Positions 24,571 through 32,979 of a stretch of 34,998 nt of DNA are shown piece by piece. This DNA is from an uncultured Pelagibacteraceae bacterium (GTDB lineage: Bacteria > Pseudomonadota > Alphaproteobacteria > Pelagibacterales > Pelagibacteraceae). The notes beneath the pieces were generated by a model that saw only the letters and a program-made list of their open reading frames with translations, ran no database searches and was not told the DNA's origin. The stretch spans positions 1 to 34,998 of the forward strand of contig CACDYR010000010.1 of assembly GCA_902557155.1 (NCBI GenBank). Reading direction: 5' to 3'. The translations under genes and the position numbers were made by a program. Each line of letters opens with the position of its first letter. Position 1 is the first letter of the stretch.

Positions 24571-25320
24571 TTATTTTTTACCCATGATCCATCCAATTAC
24601 TTCATCTCTTGAAGTATTTGAAAGGGTAGATTCTGCAAAATTAGTTCCTTGGAATAAAGCCATTACACGATCACAAACTGTAAAAATATCGTCCATTCTA
24701 TGACTTATTACAATCACTCCAACACCTGTTTTTTTTAAACTATTAATAAGATCTAAAACTTTACCAACTTCTTTGATTGCTAATGCTGCAGTCGGTTCAT
24801 CCATAATTACTACTTTAGCATTAAAGGCTGTTGATCTTGCGATTGCTACGGCTTGTCTTTGACCACCTGAAAGTTCCTCTACTTTTTGATCGGCGCTTTT
24901 AACATTTATTTTTAACTTATCTAAATGAGCATTAGTTAACTCTTTAATTTTATTAAAATCTAAAAGTTTTAAAAAACCTAAATTTTTAGTTGGCTCTCTT
25001 CCTAAAAAAATATTTTCACCAATAGGTAAATTACCTGCTAAAGCAAGATCTTGATAAACCATTTCTAAACCTAAATTTTGAGAGTCTCTTGGACTTTCTA
25101 ATATTTCTTCTTTGCCTTGAAAAAATAGGGAACCTGCGCTTGGTTTATAAAGTCCCGACAAAACTTTCATTAAAGTTGATTTTCCTGCTCCGTTATCTCC
25201 AACTACACCCAAACATTCTCCAGCATGAACTTTTAGATTAACATTTTCTAATGCAGTAATAGTTCCAAAATATTTTGTTATTCCTTTAGCTTCTAAGAGT
25301 GGATTGTTAGTTGATGACAT
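24571..25320 (-). CDS. Sugar ABC importer ATP-binding protein, single-domain FrcA type
   Basis: The ATPase has 249 residues, half of the two-domain RbsA (about 500), which puts it with the FrcA-like single-domain ATPases of fructose/ribose-type importers. Walker A is GDNGAGKST (41-49), the signature LSGGQRQ begins at 150, and Walker B is VVIMDEP (170-176), with the switch His in VISHRMDD. It works with the permease one base downstream. The gene starts 22 bases after the 2-hydroxyacid dehydrogenase stop. Confidence 0.9.
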   Translation of the reverse strand: MSSTNNPLLEAKGITKYFGTITALENVNLKVHAGECLGVVGDNGAGKSTLMKVLSGLYKPSAGSLFFQGKEEILESPRDSQNLGLEMVYQDLALAGNLPIGENIFLGREPTKNLGFLKLLDFNKIKELTNAHLDKLKINVKSADQKVEELSGGQRQAVAIARSTAFNAKVVIMDEPTAALAIKEVGKVLDLINSLKKTGVGVIVISHRMDDIFTVCDRVMALFQGTNFAESTLSNTSRDEVIGWIMGKK

Positions 25321-25342
25321 AATTTATAAAATTATTAAAATA

Positions 25343-26365
25343 TCAATTAATTGCAACTGGTTTTGAGGCCAATAACCCTACTGTTTTCAATTCAGCTTTT
25401 TTACAAAATTTTGGTTTTAAATTTTTTGAAATTAGACGCATGTCCTTTAAAACTATATCCCCCATGCTATAAAAGGCCTCTGTCAAAGCTCCTGCTCTGT
25501 GCGCAGAAAACAAAATGTTTTTAACTTTCCTAATTGGGTCATTTTTTCTCACTGGCTCTTCAGGAAATACATCCGTAGCTACATATATATCTCCTTTTTT
25601 AACTCTCTTGATTAAATCTTTAAAATTTACAACTGCCGCCCGACTCATCAATATAAATAATGAGTTAGGTTTCATCTTGTTAATTAAATTTCTATTAACT
25701 AAATTTTTATTCTTAGTTGTTACAGCTGCTAAAATATAAATAATTTCACATGTTTTAAACATTTGATTTAAACTAACAGGTTTAAATCCGAAGCTTTTAA
25801 TTTTATTATTTGATAACCAGGGGTCATAAATATTTATATCTTTAGTAAATGGAAGTAACATTGGATATAAAGATTTAGCCAAATCACCAAAACCCAGTAA
25901 TCCAATTTTTTTTCCTGATAATAACGACGCTTTTAAATTACTTTCTAATCCATATTTTTCCAATCCTTTTACAAAATCAAAATGAGCATTATGAATATTC
26001 CTTAATAGAGAAAGTGTCATTCCTAATGCAATTTCAGCAACAGGCTTTGAAAATACTGGAGAAGTTGCGATAACATGAATTCCTTTTTTAGCACAATAAG
26101 CATAATCAACGTTATTCATAAAATTACTTTCAACATTTATTATTGCTTTTAATTTTTTTGCTTTTGACAAAATTTTTTTATCTAAATCTGGTTGACCCAT
26201 AATAAAAGTAACATTATCAATATATTTTTCATAAAATTGTCTTTTGTTTTTGTTGGGTGCTATTAAAACCTTATATTTTGATTTTAATTCTTTTAATTTT
26301 TTTTTAGTAAAAATAAGATCTAATGTTCTTGGGAAAGGATCAGATATAACAATAGGTTTTTTCAT
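25343..26365 (-). CDS. D-isomer-specific 2-hydroxyacid dehydrogenase
   Basis: This NAD(P)-dependent enzyme interconverts 2-keto acids and D-2-hydroxyacids, for example glyoxylate/glycolate or hydroxypyruvate/glycerate. The 340-residue protein has the Rossmann motif GLLGFGDLAKS (155-165), Asp181 at the end of the second strand (favouring NAD), and the catalytic set Arg242 (MSRAA), Glu270 (DVFPEEP) and His289 (SAHRAGA). The usual GxGxxG is changed to GFGDLA. It sits in the operon between the Gfo/Idh/MocA gene and the importer. The substrate is unknown; a sugar-derived acid is likely from context. Confidence 0.87.
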   Translation of the reverse strand: MKKPIVISDPFPRTLDLIFTKKKLKELKSKYKVLIAPNKNKRQFYEKYIDNVTFIMGQPDLDKKILSKAKKLKAIINVESNFMNNVDYAYCAKKGIHVIATSPVFSKPVAEIALGMTLSLLRNIHNAHFDFVKGLEKYGLESNLKASLLSGKKIGLLGFGDLAKSLYPMLLPFTKDINIYDPWLSNNKIKSFGFKPVSLNQMFKTCEIIYILAAVTTKNKNLVNRNLINKMKPNSLFILMSRAAVVNFKDLIKRVKKGDIYVATDVFPEEPVRKNDPIRKVKNILFSAHRAGALTEAFYSMGDIVLKDMRLISKNLKPKFCKKAELKTVGLLASKPVAIN

Positions 26366-26384
26366 TAATTGTATAACAAACTTA

Positions 26385-27542
26385 TTAATTCATAATTTTT
26401 TTAATTTCTTCTAACGTAAATGGTTTTGGTTTCTTGCATGTTGTTTTTATTTCTTGTGGGATACCAGTTTGTGAAGCTCTCATAGTAGAATCTATTATAT
26501 CTAGAACATGAAGAGATAGCTCTCCATTACATCTGTGCTCTAAATTATTTTCAATTGCATAAGCCATTTCTGATAAACCAGCTCCTCTATAATTTGCATT
26601 GGTAGGTGACTCATTTGCTCTAGAACTTTGACTCTTTATATTAATCTTACCTAATGGCATCGTGTCTGTTTTGTGCTCTCCCCAATTTCCTCCAGCTGTC
26701 ACTGAAACAAAAGCAGATCCACCAAACATGTTTGGATCAGGAACAATTATTGACCCTTTGTTTCCATAAAGCTCAATATGATTTCTTTGATGAGCTACAA
26801 CATCAAAAGATAAAGTTATTTGAATTATGCAATCATTTTCAAATTGTATAGTTGCTAAGTAAGTTGTTGGTGTTTCAACTTTAAATTTTTGACCTTTTTT
26901 TGGACCAATTCCAATTTCTCTTTCTTCAAAAACTTTTGTACACCTTCCTTGAACCTGTTTTGCCGGACCAATTAAATTTACTAGTGCTGTCAAATAGTAT
27001 GGCCCCATATCAATAACTGGTCCACCTTCATTTTCCGCAAACCAAGACTCTGGATTTGGATGATAAGATTGTACACCTGGAAAAGCAAATATAGCATTAC
27101 CTAATTTAATATCCCCAATGACACCATTATCAATTAGCTCTCTAGTTTTTTGAATACCACCACCTAAAAAGGTATCTGGCGCATTTCCTATGTAAAGATT
27201 TTTTTTATTAGCAAGTTCAACTAATTTTTTTCCATCTTCAAAATTAACTGCTAATGGTTTTTCAGCATAAGAATGTTTTCCATTTTCAAGAGCCAATTTA
27301 GAAACTTGATAATGTGCACCTGGTATTGTTAAATTTAAGATTATTTCAATTTCTTTATCTTTTAAAAGCTCATCAACCGTTACAGCCTCAATGTTGTAGT
27401 GAATTGCACATTTTTTAGCAGCATCCATGTTTATATCTGCACATTTGACTATTCTGATATTATTAAAGTACTCCTGGGCTCTAAAATAGGTTTCAGAAAT
27501 ATGACCACAGCCAATTAGACCGACTTTAAAAATTTTACTCAT
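26385..27542 (-). CDS. Gfo/Idh/MocA-family oxidoreductase
   Basis: The 385-residue NAD(P)-dependent oxidoreductase has GLIGCGHIS (8-16) as the nucleotide motif and the family EKP (94-96, AEKPLA) with its catalytic Lys95. The C-terminal half carries GGPVIDMGPYYLTALVNLIG, where the family usually has a catalytic His region (here DMGPYY, as in several glucose-fructose oxidoreductase relatives). Typical substrates are inositols, sugars and their 1- or 3-positions. It lies 6 bases after the IolD-like gene, so an inositol-like substrate is reasonable, but the protein is longer than standard IolG (about 340). Confidence 0.87.
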   Translation of the reverse strand: MSKIFKVGLIGCGHISETYFRAQEYFNNIRIVKCADINMDAAKKCAIHYNIEAVTVDELLKDKEIEIILNLTIPGAHYQVSKLALENGKHSYAEKPLAVNFEDGKKLVELANKKNLYIGNAPDTFLGGGIQKTRELIDNGVIGDIKLGNAIFAFPGVQSYHPNPESWFAENEGGPVIDMGPYYLTALVNLIGPAKQVQGRCTKVFEEREIGIGPKKGQKFKVETPTTYLATIQFENDCIIQITLSFDVVAHQRNHIELYGNKGSIIVPDPNMFGGSAFVSVTAGGNWGEHKTDTMPLGKINIKSQSSRANESPTNANYRGAGLSEMAYAIENNLEHRCNGELSLHVLDIIDSTMRASQTGIPQEIKTTCKKPKPFTLEEIKKIMN

Positions 27543-27548
27543 AAAGGT

Positions 27549-29393
27549 TTATACACCTTGTCTTTGTTTGCCTTTTCCTTCTTTATAAAGTTTTAAAGCC
27601 TCTTCATTTTCTTTAGTTTTAGGAATTTCAAGTGTTGGGCTGTCCCAAAAAGCAGAACCCTCAACCCACTTATAAGCATGAGTTTTTATTGAAATAACGT
27701 ATGTTACATCAGATGCTTTTGCTCTCTTAAATGCAGCTTCAAGATCTGAAATTGAATTAACATGTTCAGATTTAGCTCCCATACTTTCTGCATGTTTTGC
27801 AAAATCAACATCAACTAATCCTGGAGTATTAGAGCTCTTTAATAAGTTATTATATTCTTTACCACCTTTAAATAGTTGAAGTCGATTGATAACTGCAAAC
27901 CCTCCATTATCACAAACTATAATTATCAATTTGTTATTTGTAATAACTGATGAATAAATATCTGTATTATTTAGAAGATAAGAACCATCTCCTACAAAAG
28001 AAATTACTTCTTTATCAGGATTAGCCATTTTTATTCCAAGTGCTCCTGAAATTTCATAACTCATACAACTAAAACCCCACTCTGTTTCATGAGTATTTAA
28101 TTCTCTAGGTCTCCAAACTTGAACAACTTCACCAACCAAACCTCCTGCTGCAGTAACAGCTATATCTGTTGGGTCAGAGTTTCTATAAATTGCACCAATT
28201 ACCTGAACATAACTTGGAACTTCTTGATTTGTTGGCGCACTCTCTTTATCTATATGTTCATTCCAAGATTTGAGTTCAGTTTGAGATTTTTTATTCCATT
28301 CTTCTCCAGCTTTCCAACTACCTAATGCTTGTGAAAGCTCTGTTAATGAAACTTTAGCATCTCCAATGACAGCTTGTGCTAAATGTTTGTTAGCATCAAA
28401 TCTTGATACATTTATTGAAACTAATTTAAAATCTTTGTTTTCAAAATTTGCCCATGATCCAGTTGTAAAATCTGCAAGCTTAGTTCCAACTGCAATTGCT
28501 AAATCTGTTTCTTTTGCTAATGTATTTGTATTTTTTCCACCTAAACCCCCAATCTGGCCTGCAAAATGAGAATGATCTCTTTTCATTGTAGAATATCCCA
28601 TTACAGTTTGAGTCACTGGTATATTATGTTTAATCGCAAATTGACTTAACTCATCCATTGCATCTGAGTAAAAAACTCCACCACCAGAAATTATAATTGG
28701 ATTTTTTGATGACTTAATTTTTTCTGCTGCCTCTTTGATTTGAAATTCATCTGGTCTTGGTCTTCTGATCGCGTGGACTCTTTCCTTAAAAAATTCTTCA
28801 GGATAATCAAAAGTTTGACCTTGTATATCTTGACTTAAAGCGATACATGCAGGACCACAATCTGCAGGATCTAACATTGTTTGAACTGCTGCCGGGAATG
28901 ATTGAATAATCTGCTCTGGTCTTGTTATTCGATCAAAATATCTTGTAACTGGTTTAAATGCATCATTAGCTGTAATTCCAGGGTTATTAAAATGCTCAAC
29001 TTGTTGCAATACTGGGTCCGGAATTCTATTTGCATAAGTGTCTCCAGGTAAAAATAAAATTGGTAATCTGTTACTCATAGCAACTGCAGCAGCTGTAACC
29101 ATATTTGTTGCCCCAGGTCCAACAGAGGATGTTGCTACAAAAATTTGTTGTCTTCTTTTTGCTCTAGCATAACCAATTCCTGTAAGAGCCATATTTTGTT
29201 CATGGTGCCCTCTATATGTTGGAAGTTCTTTTTGATTTTCCTCTAGTGCTTGACCTAGACACGCTACATTTCCATGTCCAAAAATTCCAAAGACACCTGG
29301 AAATAAAGGTTCTTTTTTGCCGTTAATTAATATTTTTTGGGCAATTAAATATTTAACTATCGCATGAGCACATGTGAGGGTAATTTTTTTCAT
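27549..29393 (-). CDS. iolD: TPP-dependent trihydroxycyclohexanedione hydrolase-like enzyme (IolD)
   Basis: IolD hydrolyses the ring of 3D-trihydroxycyclohexane-1,2-dione in myo-inositol breakdown and uses thiamin pyrophosphate. The 614-residue protein fits (B. subtilis IolD is about 637). It has the catalytic Glu65 (YRGHHEQNMA), the IolD-like LFLPGDTYANRIPDPVLQQ (113-131) and NDAFKPVTRYFDRI (143-156), and the TPP/Mg motif GDGSY (468-472) ending in the NN/N496 region. It is the first gene of the long minus-strand operon, divergent from the aldehyde dehydrogenase with 92 bases between. The other inositol-specific genes (IolB, IolE, IolC) are not in the window. Confidence 0.86.
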   Translation of the reverse strand: MKKITLTCAHAIVKYLIAQKILINGKKEPLFPGVFGIFGHGNVACLGQALEENQKELPTYRGHHEQNMALTGIGYARAKRRQQIFVATSSVGPGATNMVTAAAVAMSNRLPILFLPGDTYANRIPDPVLQQVEHFNNPGITANDAFKPVTRYFDRITRPEQIIQSFPAAVQTMLDPADCGPACIALSQDIQGQTFDYPEEFFKERVHAIRRPRPDEFQIKEAAEKIKSSKNPIIISGGGVFYSDAMDELSQFAIKHNIPVTQTVMGYSTMKRDHSHFAGQIGGLGGKNTNTLAKETDLAIAVGTKLADFTTGSWANFENKDFKLVSINVSRFDANKHLAQAVIGDAKVSLTELSQALGSWKAGEEWNKKSQTELKSWNEHIDKESAPTNQEVPSYVQVIGAIYRNSDPTDIAVTAAGGLVGEVVQVWRPRELNTHETEWGFSCMSYEISGALGIKMANPDKEVISFVGDGSYLLNNTDIYSSVITNNKLIIIVCDNGGFAVINRLQLFKGGKEYNNLLKSSNTPGLVDVDFAKHAESMGAKSEHVNSISDLEAAFKRAKASDVTYVISIKTHAYKWVEGSAFWDSPTLEIPKTKENEEALKLYKEGKGKQRQGV

Positions 29394-29485
29394 AAATATG
29401 TTTATCTTTTAATATGTATAGTGTTTATATATAATTCTATTTATAAATTAAAAAACCTTATTAAGTAAACTTAAAAATAAATTCT
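29394..29485. promoter_or_regulatory. Divergent promoter region between iolD and the aldehyde dehydrogenase gene
   Basis: The 92-base gap must hold promoters for both directions. It carries TGTATAG (29415-29421) and CTAT (29437-29440) around a TATATA core, an imperfect dyad similar to one at 33990-34021. No Shine-Dalgarno is obvious for the plus-strand gene. Confidence 0.4.
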
Positions 29486-30928
29486 ATGTACGAAAAATTT
29501 GGACAATTCATTGATGGTAAATGGCAACAAGCTGAAAAAAAAGAAACTTACGACGTAATCAACCCTGCAACAGAAGAAGTAATTGGAAAAGCATCAAAAG
29601 CTTCATCTATTGAAGTGCAAAAAGCATTAAAGTCTGCAGAAAAAGGTTTGGAAGTTTGGAAAAACACTGCACCATGGCAAAGAGCTTACGTCCTTAGAAA
29701 AATTGCAGACATGATGAGAGAAAAAAAAGATGTTATAGCAAAATGGTTAACTCTTGAAGTTGGAAAGCCTCTTGCAGAAGCAGTTGGTGAAGTTGGTGGT
29801 GGAGCTGATATTTTTGAGTGGAATGCTGAAGAAACAAAAAGAATTTATGGTCAAACACAACAAAGTAGATTTCCAGATACTAGAGTCCATGTTTATTATC
29901 AACCCGTGGGAGTTGTTGCAGCTTTAGTTCCTTGGAATTTCCCAATAGTTTTAGCATCTAGAAAAATTTCTACTGCCCTAGCTGCAGGATGTTCTGTAAT
30001 TTGTAAGCCGGACGTAATTACCCCTGGTGCTGTAATGGAATTAGTAAACATTTGCAAAGAAGCTGGAGTACCTGATGGTGTTGTTAGTCTTTTGTCAGGT
30101 GATCCTGCTGAAATATCAAATGAATTAATGGAATCGGATATAATTAAAAAAGTTTCAGTTACTGGATCGACTAGAGTTGGTAAAATTATTTTAAAAAAAG
30201 CAGCTGATAAAGTTCAAAGAGTTACCATGGAGCTAAGCGGACACTCACCTTTTATTGTGTGTGAAGATGTAGATATGAACAAAGTAGCTGATATAGCAAT
30301 AACTGGTAAATTTAGAAATAACGGGCAGGTCTGTATTTCACCTAATAGATTTTATATCCAAGAAAATAGAAAAGAGGATTTTGTTAATGCCTTTATTGAA
30401 AGGGCAAAAAAATTAAAAATTGGAAACGGTATGGACGAAGGTGTAGATCTTGGACCTTTAACTACCGCTAAAAGATTGGAAGAAATAGAAAAATTAGTTG
30501 AAACTACTAAAAAAGAAGGAGCAAAAGTATTAATGGGTGGACAAAGACCTTCTGGTTTCAACAAGGGATACTATTATGAACCAACAGTCTTTGATGATGT
30601 TAAAGATAATTTTACAATCATGAAAGAAGAGCCTTTTGGTCCACTAGTACCAATTTTAACTTTTAAAACTTTTGATGAAGTAATTGAAAGAGCAAATGAT
30701 AATGACTTAGGATTATGTAGTTATTTATACACTAACTCTATGGATAAAGCTCACATTGGATCTGAAAAATTAGAGTCTGGTTGTGTTGCAGTTAATACTG
30801 GAGTTGTTGCTATTGCTGAAGCACCTTTTGGAGGAATAAAACAAACTGGTTATGGACGTGAAGGTGGTTCAGGTGCGATAAAAGATTATCTAAATGTGAA
30901 ATATACTCACATGGGATTAAAAATCTAG
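29486..30928 (+). CDS. NAD(P)-dependent aldehyde dehydrogenase
   Basis: The 480-residue cytoplasmic enzyme oxidises an aldehyde to the acid. Catalytic Cys283 is in NNGQVCISPNRF and the general base Glu249 in MELSGHSP (the usual ELGGKSP is changed to ELSGHSP). The oxyanion Asn151 is in PWNFP. The family member is close to succinate-semialdehyde, lactaldehyde/glycolaldehyde or alpha-ketoglutarate-semialdehyde dehydrogenases. It lies 3 bases upstream of an HpaI-type aldolase. In oxidative sugar pathways such an aldolase releases glycolaldehyde or lactaldehyde, which an enzyme like this would oxidise; that pairing is inference. Confidence 0.88.
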   Translation: MYEKFGQFIDGKWQQAEKKETYDVINPATEEVIGKASKASSIEVQKALKSAEKGLEVWKNTAPWQRAYVLRKIADMMREKKDVIAKWLTLEVGKPLAEAVGEVGGGADIFEWNAEETKRIYGQTQQSRFPDTRVHVYYQPVGVVAALVPWNFPIVLASRKISTALAAGCSVICKPDVITPGAVMELVNICKEAGVPDGVVSLLSGDPAEISNELMESDIIKKVSVTGSTRVGKIILKKAADKVQRVTMELSGHSPFIVCEDVDMNKVADIAITGKFRNNGQVCISPNRFYIQENRKEDFVNAFIERAKKLKIGNGMDEGVDLGPLTTAKRLEEIEKLVETTKKEGAKVLMGGQRPSGFNKGYYYEPTVFDDVKDNFTIMKEEPFGPLVPILTFKTFDEVIERANDNDLGLCSYLYTNSMDKAHIGSEKLESGCVAVNTGVVAIAEAPFGGIKQTGYGREGGSGAIKDYLNVKYTHMGLKI

Positions 30929-30931
30929 GAA

Positions 30932-31726
30932 ATGAGAAAAAATAAAATCAAACAAATGATGAAGGAAGGTAAGCCTGTTATTAACGGCTGGTGTGCAATT
31001 CCAAGTACAGCCTCAGTTGAAGCAATGTCTCATCAAGGTTGGGACTCTTTAACTATTGATATGCAGCATGGTTTAGTTGACTACAGTAATGCGCTTCCAA
31101 TGCTTCAGACAATATCAACAACAGATGTAACTCCTTTAGCTAGAGTTAACTGGAATGAACCAGGTCAAATTATGAAAATCTTAGATGCTGGTTGTTATGG
31201 AATTGTTTGTCCTATGGTAAGTAATAAAAAAGAGGCAGAAAATTTTGTTCAAGCATGTATGTATCCACCTGATGGTTACAGAAGTTTTGGTCCTATTAGA
31301 GGTTTAATTTATGGTGGAGCTGATTATGCAGATCACGCTAATGAAGAAATACTAAAATTGGCAATGATAGAAACAAAAGAGTCTCTAGAAAATCTTGATG
31401 AGATAATGTCTACACCAGGTGTCGATGGTATTTATATTGGACCAGCAGACTTAAGTTTAGCAATAGGTGAAAAACCTGGTTTTGATAGGCCAGAGTCTAC
31501 AAAAGCTTATTCTGAAATTTTAAGAATTTTAGAACATGCTAAAAAAAATAATATTTTCGCAGGAATTCATAACGGTACTACAGAATATGCTACTAAGATG
31601 ATCGAAAAAGGTTTTGATTTTGTAACTATAGCATCTGATTTAAGAGCTTTAAGTGCTGGCGCTAAAGCAACAGTTGATAAAATGAAGGGTTCTTTATCAA
31701 AAAAAGACGACAACTCTACTTACTAA
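30932..31726 (+). CDS. HpcH/HpaI-family pyruvate aldolase
   Basis: Class II aldolases of this family cleave 2-keto-3-deoxy or 4-hydroxy-2-keto acids to pyruvate plus an aldehyde. The 264-residue protein has His46 (MQHG), Arg71 (ARVNW), Glu147 (IETKE) and Asp173 (GPADLS), the catalytic base, pyruvate-binding Arg and metal ligands. The GYRSFGPIRG segment (115-124) is typical of 2-keto-3-deoxy-sugar-acid aldolases (RhmA, GarL). It is separated by 3 bases from the aldehyde dehydrogenase gene and shares its CTAA stop overlap with the PanB-like gene on the opposite strand. Confidence 0.9.
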   Translation: MRKNKIKQMMKEGKPVINGWCAIPSTASVEAMSHQGWDSLTIDMQHGLVDYSNALPMLQTISTTDVTPLARVNWNEPGQIMKILDAGCYGIVCPMVSNKKEAENFVQACMYPPDGYRSFGPIRGLIYGGADYADHANEEILKLAMIETKESLENLDEIMSTPGVDGIYIGPADLSLAIGEKPGFDRPESTKAYSEILRILEHAKKNNIFAGIHNGTTEYATKMIEKGFDFVTIASDLRALSAGAKATVDKMKGSLSKKDDNSTY

Positions 31727-32538
31727 TCAAGTTGATTTAAAAATTCTTCAAACTGATTTTTATCTAAATTAGAGGATTGTTTCTTACCTGGAAATTTTCC
31801 ATTCATTGAATCTCTTTTAAAAGCCTTAAGAGCTTTTACTCTTTCTAGTTTTATTTCATTTCTAAGTTTTAATAAATTTCCATATGCTTTTGAATGTCTT
31901 GGGGGATTTTCTGTATCGCCACAGATGTCTTCCATAAATAAATACATCACATCAGCTTTTTTACCTGAACCTAATGAAACAGTAACTATATCTGTACGCT
32001 TTGAAATTTCACCCATTACGTTTTCAGGTATTACTTCACACTCAGCCGAAAAAGCACCTGCGTCTTCTAATCTTTTAAATTTTTGAAAAAGTTTGTAAGC
32101 TTCATCAGCAGTTTTACCAACTGCTCTTAAGCCACCAATCCAAGTAGATTTTCTTGGGACTAAACCTAAATGCCCCATTACTGGAACATCTTCCTTAGCC
32201 AGCATTTCAACTATATCCATACTTCTTGGTGTCATAACTGCATCCGCACCATTCTCTAATGCTTTAAAAGCTCCACGCATAATATCCTCTGCAGTTACAA
32301 ACTCATTTAACACTAAAGCAGCTGTTAAAAATAAATTTTTTGAACCTTCTCTTACAGAAATTACATTTTTTGCATTTGATATAATCATATCAAAGCCTGC
32401 TTTTTCAGCTGCTTCAGCTTCCTCAACACTATTCGCTGTAACTTGTGTAAATTTTCTTTTTCCTTTTGCTGCTTTTAAATCCCCAACAGTTAAAGTTCTT
32501 TTTGCTGGTTTAGCAGCCCACGTATAGATATTCTTCAT
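31723..32538 (-). CDS. PanB-like protein (ketopantoate hydroxymethyltransferase superfamily)
   Basis: The 271-residue protein has a TIM-barrel pattern of the PEP mutase/isocitrate lyase superfamily and looks most like PanB: GHLGLVPRKSTWIGGLRAVGK (from residue 122) and ECEVIPENV (166-174, with Glu168 in the place of the PanB catalytic Glu). But the PanB metal site is altered: the usual VGDS is ISNA here, and other metal acids are not evident. It therefore may not make ketopantoate. It overlaps the MarR-like gene by ATGA (32535-32538), so the two are translationally coupled, and is convergent with the aldolase. A keto-acid aldol role is possible. Confidence 0.75.
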   Translation of the reverse strand: MKNIYTWAAKPAKRTLTVGDLKAAKGKRKFTQVTANSVEEAEAAEKAGFDMIISNAKNVISVREGSKNLFLTAALVLNEFVTAEDIMRGAFKALENGADAVMTPRSMDIVEMLAKEDVPVMGHLGLVPRKSTWIGGLRAVGKTADEAYKLFQKFKRLEDAGAFSAECEVIPENVMGEISKRTDIVTVSLGSGKKADVMYLFMEDICGDTENPPRHSKAYGNLLKLRNEIKLERVKALKAFKRDSMNGKFPGKKQSSNLDKNQFEEFLNQLD

Positions 32539-32951
32539 TTAACACCTTTATAAAGAATATCTCTCCTATCAATAAATTCCTCAAAGGTTTTAATGGTAAT
32601 TACTGAAGGTAAAATAAATATAGATCTTTTGTCTCTCTCGTTTCTTATAATTCTAAAATAACCTTTTTTAATTGCTGTATCGATATAAACGTTCGAGGTC
32701 AAATATGATTTCTCGATTACTTTAAGTAATTGATTTTTAGTAATTGATTTATTTTTATAATAAGCAAGCATAACCATATGCAACATTATCCAATGTTGTG
32801 GGGTTAAGGAAAACCAATTCAATAATTCATTAGCTAATCTTCCTTCAAAATCTCCAAGTGATATTTCTGCTAATTGAATTCTTTTTTGAGTAAGTTTTGG
32901 AATTTTTTTTTGTTCTTCGAAGTGCTTAGGATACTTGAACTGTCTTTTCAT
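32535..32951 (-). CDS. MarR-like winged-helix transcriptional regulator
   Basis: The 138-residue protein shows a MarR-type winged helix: dimer helix (about 25-45), PQHWIMLHMVMLAYY (52-66), ITKNQLLKVIEKSYLTSNVYIDTAIKKGYF as the helix-turn-helix, and a wing of RNERDKRSIFIL that matches the DxRS motif. The N-terminus is basic. The gene lies 28 bases after the DUF1907 gene and overlaps the PanB-like gene, so it is probably an autoregulated member of this operon. Likely targets are the divergent promoters at 33958-34045 and perhaps 29394-29485. The ligand is unknown. Confidence 0.72.
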   Translation of the reverse strand: MKRQFKYPKHFEEQKKIPKLTQKRIQLAEISLGDFEGRLANELLNWFSLTPQHWIMLHMVMLAYYKNKSITKNQLLKVIEKSYLTSNVYIDTAIKKGYFRIIRNERDKRSIFILPSVITIKTFEEFIDRRDILYKGVK

Positions 32952-32979
32952 TTAAATAAATTTAAACTCATTGAGTTTT

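Noticed and set aside
24570..24596. Longer N-terminus of the RbsC-type permease from ATG at 24596
   Set aside because: It overlaps the ATPase by 26 bases; ATG at 24569 lies one base after that stop and gives the usual length.
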